Source: Cordia subcordata (taxonomy: Eukaryota > Streptophyta > Magnoliopsida > Boraginales > Cordiaceae). From it: a stretch of 64,000 bases of DNA. Below, piece by piece: positions 21,406 to 32,269 of this stretch (its first letter is position 1; the number at the start of each line of letters is the position of its first letter). The stretch lies in assembly GCA_028554755.1 (NCBI GenBank), contig JAPTOF010000015.1:8556001-8620000 (forward strand), written 5' to 3'. The notes under the pieces were generated by a model. It saw nothing but the letters and a program-made list of their open reading frames with translations. It made no database searches and was not told where the DNA came from. The position numbers and the translations under genes are program-made.

Positions 21406-21690
21406 CTCTCAGATCTGTAAATAACTAATAAAATAATTTCACAAAAATAAACAAACAAATAGGTACAGCTGTGGTAAAAGTTTCTTCTTAAGGTGCTTGA
21501 GGTCATGAGTTCTAAACCCTCCAGCATCAAATTTCTTTTTAATTATTATTAACACAGATCTACAACTAGATATAGCAACATGCAATATAAAATAGAAATG
21601 TAGGCATAGCTTGGTGGCACAAGCAGCATGACTGGTTATTGGACGTTATGGGTTCTAAACCCACTAACAATTTTTTTTATTTTAATTAAC
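20505..21690 (+). repeat. five tRNA-like (SINE-like) modules in Copia-C leader
   Basis: Modules read on the plus strand, antisense to the element. Each has a box-A-like motif, a box-B-like motif and a trailing T-rich run. (1) gccaaggtgg and GGTTCAAAACT (20548-20558). (2) TAGCTGGGTTG (from 20650) and aagttgaatcttgg, then a long T-run. (3) tagttgggttgg and aggtttaaaac, then T11. (4) acagctgtggtaaaag and AGTTCTAAACCC (21508-21519). (5) TAGCTTGGTGG (21607-21617) and GGTTCTAAACC (21651-21661), then T8. Modules 1-3 have counterparts in Copia-A. Confidence 0.45.
21293..21480. repeat. 188-bp near-perfect palindrome
   Basis: The left arm begins cttttaccaccaagctgtac (21293) and the right arm, ending gtacagctgtggtaaaag (21480), is its reverse complement apart from a 2-bp difference. 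The centre is an AT tract at 21372-21402. The inner unit taactctcagatctgtaaat occurs a third time, in direct orientation, at 21271-21290. The right arm overlaps tRNA-like module 4. Confidence 0.9.
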
Positions 21691-21873
21691 AGATCAGATC
21701 TGAATAATTATCACCATCAATGCTCAAAAAATCACCATAAAGGCTATCAACATATTGAATGCAATGAAAAATTTTGTAATAAAAATTCTCATAACAAAAT
21801 ATTTGATGTGTATATCATATATAAAATTATAATTGTGCAATATGACCGTGAAAAAATACGCAAAAAGAGCCTT

Positions 21874-21886
21874 GGCACTGATACCA
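21874..21886 (-). promoter_or_regulatory. Copia-C primer binding site, one mismatch
   Basis: Minus strand TGGTATCAGTGCC matches the initiator Met-tRNA PBS of Copia-A except for A to T at position 10. It is two bases from the LTR. Confidence 0.88.
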
Positions 21887-21888
21887 AT

Positions 21889-23405
21889 TGAAAGAATTAC
21901 ACGAAACTTTTTCACAAATTCTTCCAGGTTCAGGCTCTTGAAAATTAAATTTTTTCAAGAAGAACACGAGAAATACCTGAAGTAATGACGTGTGTTCTTG
22001 ACGAGTAGCCTTGTGGAAGCTTGATCTGACTCCTCTTCATACCCAGCCAAGAAATAATGATAGAGGCTAGTAGGGTTTTAAGGGAGGAAAAATATTTTTT
22101 CTCTGTAGGAAAAACTGATAACCCTAATAAAAATACGTACAATACCTCTCCTTTTATAGAGCACAAGGATTTGGGCCTTCACAAGTCCTAGGCTCATTTC
22201 CTCCAACCCAATTGGGCCCAAACCTTTTAACACAATTAAGAATTAAATCTCTATTTAATTTTTAACCCATTTAGCCCAAAATTTAAATCATGCCACATTT
22301 TCTGTGCTAGCAGAAAATAGATGAAATTAAATCCATGACCTTTTAATAATTAATATCAAATATTTAATTTCTAATTAAATATTCAAATACATTAATTATT
22401 AATTCCTTTATTTAATTCACAATTAAATAATAGAATATTTAATTCTCAATTAAATATAATAGATCAATCCATCAATAAAATTCTCAACCTTTTGTGTGAC
22501 TCCATAGGTTCAAACTTCAGCTGGTAATATAAGGACAATCTTTGTACTAATCAGAGATATCATCTAGCTACGGTTCCCGACGTCCGAATAAGCCGAAAAA
22601 TTGCAAGACAACTATCAACAAACCTGGGTACTATGGCATATCCCCTATGACCCTCGATATTCTGAAACAACCCTAGGAGCATGGTCAACTGCCAAACCCC
22701 TAATTAGTAATTCCATATTAAGTTCTAATCTTGTCATGACTTAACGGCACGTATCCATGACACATCACGCAAAACTTTGGCCAAAGACTTAATGAGTTAG
22801 GACTATGTAGAACATCATTCTCCCAATACCCGGAGTGGGTCAATCCCATCTTGTCCTGCACATTGACTTCACGACACTTGCTTGCACCCAGTAACCCTTT
22901 GTCACCAAATTGGAAATTTGGGTAGTTCGACACCAAAGTACGAGGAGTAATTCGCAAACCTCTATGGTAGTCTCAAGTTGAAGGGAATACTACAACCATG
23001 TTCACCATAAGCAATCCTTTGACAGTAGGCTAAGTACCATAGAATGCATATAAACAAGTCATGTTCAGTAAACGTATCTCCACACTCTACCTGTGTGTCA
23101 CACCGGTGTCTCAATACCCATTGGTCATGAGGATGACCAACCCATGTGACAAATAATAACCTTTACTCGATTGAATTGACGTCCTAGTACTAATTCTATA
23201 ATTTGGTTATGAACAGATTTTACAAACAATCAGACCATGCCTCATTCACATGATCCCACACAATTGTTCTAAGGAATTACATCATGATCAAAATAAGAGA
23301 AGATGGTGCGATATGATGTAATGGCTAAATATTATTAAGATAACTCATACGTAAACAATTCAAGAAATACAATAGATAACTGACTTTAGGACACTATTCC
23401 TAACA
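21889..23405 (-). repeat. Copia-C 5' LTR
   Basis: 1517 bp, TG/CA ends (TGTTAGGAATAGTG to GTAATTCTTTCA in element orientation), abutting the PBS. TATA box CTATAAAAGG lies opposite 22150-22159. It carries a single copy of the unit that is duplicated in Copia-A. Right flank is a copia gag scrap. The 5 bp outside 23405 (ccttt) do not match those outside 17657 (gtgtg). Confidence 0.9.
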
Positions 23406-23771
23406 CCTTTCTCACCACACTTGCAGCACTTTTCTTTGGGCTTGCCAACACCTATTCCCTACTTGGGCCCAAGGGTTCTCTTCTTTCTTCTAGTTATGTT
23501 GTTGCATTCCCTTCATCTTGGGCTTCTTTTTCTCTTTTGGATGATGCCTAGAAATGGAAGTTTGAGAGACTAGTGTATGACCTGAAGGCTTCATGATAGC
23601 CTCCGCTACTTAGAGCTCCTTTATCAACTCCATTAGATTTAAGTTCAACTTGACCATGTTGTAGTTGAGCCTGAACTAATCGAATGATGGTGAAAGGGTC
23701 TCTAAGATCATGTCCACTTGCGGCTGCTCATCAATGTTTACACCTAAGATCTCAATAGTACAAAGGCACTC
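23406..23771 (-). pseudogene. copia gag fragment (Copia-F)
   Basis: Minus strand reads a typical copia gag centre: LGVNIDEQPQVDMILETLSP followed by SFDQFRLNYNMVKLNLNLME and LIKELQVAEAIMKPSG. It ends near a cysteine-rich KCCKCGEKG that looks like the start of a zinc knuckle, at the Copia-C LTR edge. Frames are broken. It is bounded on the left by the Copia-C LTR and on the right by the P0 LTR. Confidence 0.75.
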
Positions 23772-25548
23772 TGATGTGTGTGATTTGTGTATGTTTGTAT
23801 ATATTATTTTCATATAGTTTTTAGTGTGTTTTGAGCATAATTGAGTGCATTTAGGGTTGCATTTGTGCACTATTAGTTATATTTGTGTATATAGGTGTCA
23901 AAATTCATAAAAACTTTACTAAGTGCCCTATTTCGTGATTTAGGCACAGTTTGGGAGAAGGAATTGAGCTTAAAATGATGATGTTTAGATCAAAGAGCAA
24001 AGTAAGGGTTGATTTCAAGGAGAAGAAATGAAGAAAAAGCCATTTGGAAGCTCTCGGACAAAGAATGAAGCAATCGGGCAAAACCAAGCATAATTGGAGC
24101 AAAATTTAGAGGTTGCAGCAATAGAGGGCATGGACAAAGCATGGAGATGTTTATAAGGACAAAAGATGAATAAACATGGTTTTGAAGGTCCTTAGAAGTG
24201 GTATGAAGCAATAGGAAAAAACCATACATGAAGGAAAGCCAAAACAAACTAGTTATGGCAAAAACGGATTCTATAAGTTACCCTAGGCCCCTTACCAGTC
24301 GACCAGTTAGGGTATTTGGTAAAATAGAGAAAAAGCTTCAGTACTTATGGTCGGGTCATGTTCTTGTAATCAATTGGTTAGGGTGACTGATAGAGCTCGT
24401 CAACAACTATAAAATGCCTTTTTTAGCTTATTTACAAGGGAGGAACTCAATTTTCAAAACCTTAATAAAATCCTAACCCTTTTCCCATTTTACCAAATAC
24501 CTAAATCCACCATATAAACCCCACACCAAGCTAGGATTTAAGCATTTAACAAAGATTTGAAGGATTTGTACTGATTTGGAAGCAAGAATTAGGGGAGTTC
24601 GTCTTGTTTCCTTTCTATTTCTTATAAACATGTGGCAAAATTAGGCTAGATCTTTGGGTGTCTATGGTTTTATATTAGATTAAGGTTATGAAAAAATGAT
24701 TTGTGTGTATCATTGGCTCTTAATACATGGTTGTTTACAAAAATCCATGGCATGATTCAAGATGTTTATGTATTGAAAATCAAGCATGTCTATGTGTTTG
24801 TTATTATGCCTAAGTGAACTTGCATGTGTTATTTGTGCTTCAATGCTTTTATCTACTTATATGGGTGATGTGATTGTGTTTAATTGATGACTTTGCTTAG
24901 TTGGGTAGGCTTTACCTTCAAATCCATCTAATAGGTTACATGCTATGCTAGGTCGAGTTTAGGTGCCAGTCTTTGGCTTTAAACCCAGCCAAGCAGATAA
25001 GTTAACCTAGACTAAAGTATCCCTTACCCATGTTAGTGCTGGTTAATTGAGCGTTAATGTCACGTTATGTTTAGGTGCTAGTCCTTGGCTTTAAACCGAA
25101 CGAAGAGAGACAAGTTCCAAGCATGGATTGCGTAGGCTAGGAAAGATTGTCACTTAACTTTAAACCTAGCTAACGGGTTGAACTACTAGCATTGATTTAG
25201 AGACCCTCAATCAATATAATGACATTGAAGTTTTGAGCCTTAGATAGACCTAATTCGTTATCATAGCCCAAGTCTAGTTGTAATGCAATCACCCCAGGTC
25301 CTTCTCTTCCTTGTTAGGTTTCCTTCCTTATCTTGGCACCTATAGTTCCTCCATAGCTTAGGTTTTATTTCCTTTTCTTGAGCTCATTTCACATCCTAAC
25401 GAAAACACCCACACATGCATGTAGCCATCCTTAGCGTATGACCACATAAAGACCAAACTAAGGTAGCCTTCCTATGGAGAATATACCCGCACCCATATCA
25501 ACCATACTACGAACGATTTGTATGCTTGTGGGTTAAAACTAAACATCA
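23772..25548 (+). repeat. gypsy P0 5' LTR
   Basis: 1777 bp, TGATG (23772) to CATCA (25544-25548), plus orientation, immediately followed by a degenerate PBS. TATA box CTATAAAATGCC at 24408-24419, preceded in U3 by ccagtcgaccagtt (near 24296), the same palindrome type as in the other gypsy LTRs. Its sequence is well diverged from the other LTRs, so it marks a separate subfamily. Confidence 0.82.
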
Positions 25549-25554
25549 AGTCTT

Positions 25555-25572
25555 TGGTGTCATTGCAAGGAG
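25555..25572 (+). promoter_or_regulatory. P0 primer binding site, degenerate
   Basis: TGGTGTCATTGCAAGGAG aligns with the Asp-tRNA PBS seen in G2 at 12 of 18 positions. Five of the six differences are transitions. It is followed by ggcacg as in G2. Confidence 0.65.
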
Positions 25573-25730
25573 GCACGCTATTGGTTCTTTGTGTGTTCTT
25601 GTGTTTGTGATTAGTTGCTTGCTTGTGCTTAATCTTTACTTGATTTTTCGTTTTTTGAGAACTACAAAAAAAATTGAAATTCCAAAAAAAATTTTGAATT
25701 GTTAAGAAGTTTTACTTGTGATTCATTAAT

Positions 25731-26082
25731 ATGACCGATCCTAATGCTTCTTGGTGGTCACTAGTATTCTCTTTCCCACCACCCGAATTTGACCCCAATA
25801 CTAGTCACTTGTGTGGAAGTTGTATGCATAAAACCATTTGTTGCCCCTGTGCAAATCCCCAATCCTGGTATAGTGCTAGCCATGACCCCTATAGTCATGC
25901 ATCATATAAAAAAATTAAATTTTTAAGGAATGCATATTCTTCTTATTGCAATATATGTGGAAGCCGTAATCATGATTCCAATTCTTGTCCTATTTTCCAC
26001 CCCAATCCCCGATTACACACAATGCCTAAGAACGCCTATAGCAATCATCTACCCATGCATGCATTAACATACTACTTTTATG
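25731..26082 (+). pseudogene. P0 N-terminal gag-like ORF with CCHC motif, truncated
   Basis: The ATG at 25731 begins MTDPNASWWSLVFSFPPPEF. A cysteine cluster follows (CGSCMHKTICCPC), then a canonical CCHC zinc knuckle, CNICGSRNHDSNSC, at about residues 78-91. Lying 180 bp after a PBS it should be the start of the element's ORF1, but a zinc knuckle this close to the N-terminus, ahead of any capsid, is unusual. At 26083 the frame passes into integrase sequence, so the rest of gag-pol is deleted. I recognise no exact family for this N-terminal module. Confidence 0.55.
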
Positions 26083-26165
26083 GAGAGATTGGTCTGTTAG
26101 GTTGAATGATACTTTGTGGACCTATCATACCACTTGTAAGACTCCCATTGGTATGTCTCCATATA
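26083..26165 (+). pseudogene. gypsy integrase scrap
   Basis: Plus strand reads RDWSVRLNDTLWTYHTTCKT then PIGMSPYR, matching G2 integrase ([19 protein letters not shown]). It breaks at the G1 LTR. The next codons of the same integrase, LVYGKACHL, appear at 41972, beyond 15.8 kb of other elements. It is joined on the left to the P0 ORF by a deletion or recombination. Confidence 0.85.
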
Positions 26166-28020
26166 GATGCGTCTCTCGAGTGCAAGCTCTAAAGACCTGC
26201 AAGCGCAGGGACCGGTGTAGCTAAGTGTATGCAAGTGCGGGGTTGATTCTGCAGGGAGGCTATGTTGGGAGATAGATTCTTCGTGTGTGTTCTAGAGTGT
26301 ATCTAAAAAGAAACCTAAGCAATCTATTTTTGGGATTTTGGATTTTTGATGGTCGGGAGCTCTAACTAAAACGAATTAAATTAAACTATAGGAATGGAAA
26401 GTGGGAAGCAAGTTAATCTAGAAGAGCTAACAAATGGAAAGGGGTTAGGGTGGCTTCAACTTATGAATGGGCAATTCTATACTCGAATGCCATGGGATTA
26501 AAGAATGATGGCTTACTTTCATAATTGCTCTTAACTAGGTTGCTAAATTACTGTCTTAATTTACCCATAGGACTTAGTATGGGTTCGTCCCTAGGCGGCA
26601 CCTCCTAAAGCTACGGTGTGGTCCTTATGACGTAGGGCCTTAAGAGTGACCAATTAGCTTCCTAGGTGACTTAGAATGAGCCTACCCTAGTACCTAAATC
26701 ATTGGCTGGATTTAAAATCAAGGCCTAGTGTTGCTAAGGTCGACAAAACCTATCCTGAAACCTATTATCTAGATTTAAAGCCAAGGAGACTCGGGTTAGG
26801 CTAGCCCTAAATTGCTTACCGTCATTCTAAGGTCAGTATAGCGAGATTTGACTTGATAGGACATTCCTACATGTGTCTTGGCCAGGGTGTTTGTGAATAA
26901 ATGAATCTATTCAACTACCAAACATTGTCATGCTCGGATTACACCATTAGAAGCAATTAACAACCAACATGTATTTGTTATTGAAGTCATATTCACTACT
27001 AGGTATGCAAATATACACATAGACATGAATATAAGCATTACCCATTTCATAGCATCCATATTTAAACACATAGACATGATTATAGCATGGATTAGATGTG
27101 TTTAGTAATAAATAGACTTCAATTTATACAAATGTTACTCATTTAGGCATTTAATCAAACACTTAGACATAAATGAGAAAATAACCATTTGAATAAGAAA
27201 ATCAAACATGTATATATATATTCAGCCATTTAATCCCATATCATAAAAGTATATAGCTAACCCATTACATAAATTAAATCACCCTACACAAGTCTTCTCA
27301 ATCATAATAAGAGATAGAATGAAAGAGAGATTATGAAGCTTCCCTTTCATCCAAGCTAATTTTGTACAAAGCTCTTGAGCAAACTTGGATCCAAATGTTT
27401 GAAACCCTTTAAATCTTCTTGCTTCAAGGTGATGAAATGTGTGAGATGTGGGTGAAGACTAGGGTTAAGTGTGTGTGTGTGTGTGATGGGTGTGTAAAGA
27501 TCCTCCCTACAATTCTCCAAAAAGATCCCCTCTTTTAGTCTGAAAATCGGGCTTTTATATTAGCTTTTCATGAACTGCCGGTCGACCGGCTACTCCTCTT
27601 AGCTCGACCAGCTTTTTGATGGTGCTTTCTGGACTGGCAAGTCGACCTAGCCGGTCGACCGGCTCTGGAGGTGTAATCATCCAGCTATTTTCCGCACCTT
27701 TTTGGAGTGGCCGGTCGACCAGCTCTTTCTCTTAGGTCATCCAGCAGACTTCGTTCCTCCATTCTTTGTCTTTCTGGCCTCCGATCTTCTCGTTTTGACC
27801 CGTACATCTCCCATCTTTACCACCTATCATCGTTCAATCTCGATCTTAACCCAAAGTTCACCTAAATCATTGAAAATAAGCAATTAATGTAGCAATTTGT
27901 CTCTTAAACTCAATATGTACATTTGTTTATGCTTAAGCCTCTTCTTATCAAAAGCACTACACTAATGCATCTTTTAGAGCACTGAATGCCTCTTAAATAT
28001 AGGCAAATAACAATACATCA
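26166..28020 (-). repeat. G1 3' LTR
   Basis: Begins ATGCGTCTCTCGAGTG, missing the TG end, and ends CATCA at 28020 before the PPT (28021-28044). TATA-like ATATAAAAGCCC lies opposite 27549-27560. GGTCGACC palindromes repeat between 27578 and 27730. The left flank is integrase ending SPYR; the expected flank repeat (actgg) and the terminal TG seem to have been deleted together. Confidence 0.82.
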
Positions 28021-29378
28021 ACACCCCCAAACCTTCTCCTTACTTGTCCCCAAGCAAGTCCAATCTTAAGTTTATTTCTAGAGCCACCTAAGGGATTGAC
28101 TCTCTATCAAAGTTACTCTAAGAAGCATGAAGGGGGCATTCCTATTGTGGAAAGATTTCTAAGCCTCTTTGGATCTTCCCTCTATTCATAAGGGGTCTCA
28201 TTCCTTACGGGAATTTCTCAAGTAGCCAAGCCACCACAAGCTTAGGATTCTCACTCATACATATGAGATGTTGATATTTCGTGCTCCCTCAACTAACATG
28301 GCCTCCCCAACATGCACGAAGCCTTCAATGCAAGATGAGAGAATATACAAACATAATGGCTTAAAACAAGCCTTATTCACATATTTACATAGAGGATAAC
28401 TTGTGCTAAGTTGACATTATGTCACTTATGCACTTATTCATAAAACTTTTTGATGCCTTTGGCTTTTTCTCTTTTTCACATTTTTTTTGATATTTTTGCA
28501 CCTTTTTGCCTTTTTCAACTTTTTTTTTGGATTTTTCATGCTTTGTATTGTATTCACAAAAAGAAAAGAAAAAGAAAGGCTTTAGCACATCAAGAGGAAC
28601 TGATCAAGGAAAGGCACTCATATCAACAACCCTTTTTCAACACTCTTTCCTACCAAGCTGTGGGGTGGCTACATAAGTCATTCTTAAAGGTCCTCACTCC
28701 CCACAACTTTGAAGGGCATCCCCTCCAAGACTTAATTTTTAAACCACTCTATTCATTTCCCTACAATGCATCTCATATTCACCAATCAATAGAGTCAATC
28801 ACAATAGTCAATCAAAGAAATAAATGACTCTACATGCATCAAAATTGAAAAATTTTCACCATTTTTAAGCACATAATGCAATCTACCCTAAGCAAGGTAT
28901 AAAACAAGAAAACCAAACTCTCGCACCACCAAACCTAAACTTTGCTTGTCTTCAAGCAAATAGATCAAAACACATAAAGAAGCAATTTGGCATTACGAAG
29001 CAAGTAAAGGTGGTGGGGATGGGGTTAAGACATGGGGAACAGGTGGAGAAAGGATAGATACAACCTTGTATTTTCTTCAAAGCTTTCCATGCCAATGATA
29101 AATAACCATACTACTAATCTTGTGACTTACAATTCACAAACACTCACAAAGAGAACAAGATTAGCAATATTGCCTATGCATGCTTGCATTAACATGTGCA
29201 ATAATAAGCAATGGTGTATCTTATGGGACAAAGGATTGGGATTCAACAATTTGATGTGGGTGAAAGAAAAATAAGAAGGAAAGAAAGTGAAATAAATGCA
29301 AAATTACAAATTGAACCTAGGTTACCTCCTAGTAGCACTAATCATCATGCTGTCAGTCGGGCAAATACCAACTCATCT
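28021..29378 (-). other. G1 PPT and non-coding 3' region
   Basis: PPT opposite 28021-28044, then the shared 1.35 kb region with T-rich and A/G-rich blocks (28460-28590) and hairpin 28408-28427. No gene. Confidence 0.72.
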
Positions 29379-30776
29379 TTAACTTCCGTAGATGGGGTCC
29401 TGAAGCATTAAAGCCTCCACGCGAGCCATGCTCGGATCATATACGTGCTTTAAGCATTGCCCATTCATCGTGAACTCTCGGCCATCCTTCAAGTCCTTGA
29501 TCTTGACTGCTCCAGAAGGGTAGGCAACCATCACCTGATATGGACCATCCCATCTTGTCTTGAGCTTTCCTGGAAAGAGTTTCAATCATGAGTTAAACAA
29601 TCAAACTTTATCAGAAGGAGAGAATGATTTCTTTATAATGTGTTTATCATGAATTCACTTCATCCTATCCTTATAAAGTTTGGCGTTCTCATACGCCTCG
29701 AATATAAGCTCTTCCAATTCTACTAGGTGTAGCTTTCTTTTCTCACCCGCTCTTGCCAAGTCAAAATTTAGGGCTTTGATTGCCCAATAAGCGCTATGCT
29801 CTAGTTCTACCGGTAAGTGACAAGCTTTCCCATAAACCAATCTATACGGAGACATACCAATAGGAATCTTAAAGGCAGTATGGTAGGCCCACAAAGCATC
29901 ATTTAACGTAGTAGACCAATCTCTCCTATCGGGCCTAACTGCTTTCTCTAAAATGTGTTTGATCTCTCTATTGGATACCTCTACTTGTCCACTAATTTGC
30001 GGGTGATAAGGAGTGGCTACCTTATGGGTGACCGAATATCTTCTCAATAAGGTCTCTGAAGTCCTATGGCGAAAATGCAAACCCCCATCACTAATCAAGA
30101 CCCTAGGGACTCTAAATCTAGAGAAAATGTTCTCCTTAATAAACTTAACCACTACCCTATGGTCATTAGTGTGTGTGGGAATTGCCTCAACCCATTTGGA
30201 CGCATAATCAATGGCCACTAATATATATTGGTACCCAAAGGAAGGTGGAAATAGACCCATGAAATCTATACCCCAAACATCAAACAACTCACATGAAAGA
30301 ATAGAGGATAAAGGCATCATGTTTCTCTTAGAGCTGGACCCAAATTGTTGACATCTAAAACACTTTTTACAATACTCTTGGGCATCCCTAAAGAGAGTAG
30401 GCCAAAATAGTCCACATTGCAAGACCTTCGTGGCGGTCTTCTTTTCACTAAAATGACCCCCATACCCTTCATTATGACACATGCTCAAAACGCTCTTAAA
30501 CTCATCCTCGGGCACACATCGACGAATCATTTGATCTGCACAAACTTTAAAAAGATAGGGATCCTCCCAAAAGAAATGCCTAACTTGTGCTCGGAACCTA
30601 TCTTTTTCTTTCTTCTCCCAATAGGAAGAAAAACACTTTGTGGCAAGATAATTGACAATATGAGCAAACCATGGTGTGTGATGAGAGATGGCAAACAATT
30701 GCTCATTAGGAAATGAATCATGAAAAGGGAATGGATCACTAGAAGACTCGCTAACAAGACAGGAAAGATGATCCAC
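29379..30776 (-). pseudogene. G1 integrase and C-terminal domain
   Basis: Zinc-binding H-H-C-C region ([11 protein letters not shown] to [10 protein letters not shown]) precedes the catalytic core with [15 protein letters not shown] and [11 protein letters not shown], which supply the D, D and E residues, all kept. After YKDRMK a TGA (about 29652) interrupts, then the C-terminal DNA-binding region [20 protein letters not shown] continues after a second stop and ends at DPIYGS. It would catalyse integration of the cDNA. This is the only G1 enzyme with its catalytic residues intact, but it is not translatable through the stops. Confidence 0.88.
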
Positions 30777-31297
30777 AACTAAATTTCCTCTACCTTTCTT
30801 ATCTCGGATTTCTATGTCAAACTCCTAAAGGAGGAGCAACCACCTAATCAAGCGGGGCTTAGATTCTTTCTTAGACAACAAATACTTCAATGCCGCATGA
30901 TCGGTGTAGACAATAACTTTGGACCCTAGGATGTATGACCTAAACTTGTCAAGAGAGAAGATTATTGCTAAAAGCTCTTTTTTCGTAGTGGTGTAGTTCT
31001 TTTGGGCTTCATCAAGAGTCTTGCTAGCATAGTACACAACATGGCGCAACTTATCCTTCCTTTGACCTAAAACAGCTCCTATCGCATAATCAGATGCATC
31101 ACACATAATCTCAAATGGGAGACTATAGTCGGGTGGTTGGATAATCGGGGATGTAGACAATAAGGATTTAAGCCTATTGAAAGCCCTAACACACTCATCA
31201 TCAAAGTCAAAAGGGACATCTTATGCTAGAAGCCTAGACAAGGGACGTGCAATATGGCTAAAATCCTTAATGAATGTACAGTAAAATCCTGCATGTC
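30777..31297 (-). pseudogene. G1 RNase H region
   Basis: Ty3-type RNase H follows [22 protein letters not shown] holds the first aspartate, then [20 protein letters not shown] and [14 protein letters not shown]. The usual EKEL is KKEL here. Stops at about 30825 and 31220 and a frameshift near 31300 separate it from its neighbours. RNase H would remove the RNA of the RNA/DNA hybrid. Confidence 0.85.
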
Positions 31298-32253
31298 CTA
31301 GAAAAGATCTAACATCCTTGCATACTTAGGAATCGACAACTTCTTAATCAATTCTACCTTAGCTGGGTCAACTTGAGTACCACTAGATGAAACTATATAA
31401 CCCAACATTATTCCTCTTTGCACCATGAAATGGGATTTCTCCCAACTCAACACTAAATTGTTCTCCATACATCGGTCTAAGACTAAAGTGAGGTGACTCA
31501 AGCACTCATCAAAACTATCAGCAAAGACAAAGAAATTATCCATGAATATCTCTAAATGCCTCTCAATCATGTCACTAAAATGGCCATCATACACCTCTGG
31601 AAAGTCACTGGGGCATTACAAAGATCGAAGGGCATTCTCCTATAGGCAAAAGTGCCATAAGGACAAGTAAAGGTGGTCTTCTCCTGGTTCTCGGGAAATA
31701 TGGGAATCTGATTATAACCCGAATAGCCATCTAAAAAACAATAGTAGGTATGCCCAACTACTCTATCTAAGATTTGGTTTAGAAAAGGCAATGGGAAATG
31801 ATCATTCCTAGTTTTGGAGTTGAGCTTCCTATAATTAATACAAACTCTCCATCTCGTAGGAGTGCGTGTAAGGATAAGCTCTCCTCTCTCATTCTTAATA
31901 GCCGTGATCCCAGACTTCTTAGGGACTACTTGAACCGGGCTAACCCACTCACTATTGGAGATCGGATGAATAATGCCTGCATCTAAAAGCTTAATGATCT
32001 TTTTCTTAACTACTTCGCTCATATATGGGTTTAGCCTTCTTTGCATCTCCCTAGAAAGAATGGCTCCATTCTCAAGGTGAATATGATGCATGTAAACCGA
32101 AGGGTCTATATCTCTTAAATCATCAATTTTCCACCCTATAGCTTTCCTATGTTTCCTAAGAACCTCTAAGAGACACTTCTCATGCTCACTAGAAAGATCG
32201 GAAGCTATAATGACCCGAAGGGTCTCACTAGGGCTTAAGAATGCATATTTCAA
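31298..32253 (-). pseudogene. G1 reverse transcriptase with mutated active site
   Basis: 32253-31567 carries the N-terminal RT blocks (WKIDDLRDIDPSV, EWVSPVQVVPKKSG, RVCINYRKLN, YYCFLDGYSGYNQIP). After a frameshift near 31580 the palm continues in 31594-31298 with HLEIFMDNFFVFADSFDECL. The catalytic box reads FMDN instead of the FMDD of G2, the asparagine codon being at 31535-31537. Several other D to N or E to K changes relative to G2 (INYRKLN, KNERGEL, PFLNQ) are G to A on the coding strand. Confidence 0.88.
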
Positions 32254-32269
32254 ATGATCAGGAAGGGGT

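Larger units (their letters stand above)
18869..21873 (-). other. extended non-coding leader of Copia-C
   Basis: About 3.0 kb between PBS and gag, alignable by eye with the Copia-A leader. It carries the paired hairpins (19058-19096, 19251-19287), a 51-bp AT tract, five tRNA-like modules and a 188-bp palindrome. No protein-coding frame is credible. PBS-proximal sequence differs from Copia-A in the number and order of modules. Confidence 0.8.

Noticed and set aside
17657..23405. One complete internally deleted copia element
   Set aside because: Flanks show no target duplication and belong to different elements; a fusion is more likely.
23905..24247. Leu/Phe-rich minus-strand frames
   Set aside because: They lie within the P0 LTR, opposite to its orientation, with no family resemblance.
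28406..28588. Lys-rich minus-strand frame, with relatives at 15821-16027 and 62576-62773
   Set aside because: Produced by the A-rich strand of the conserved non-coding region; frame and length are not conserved between copies.
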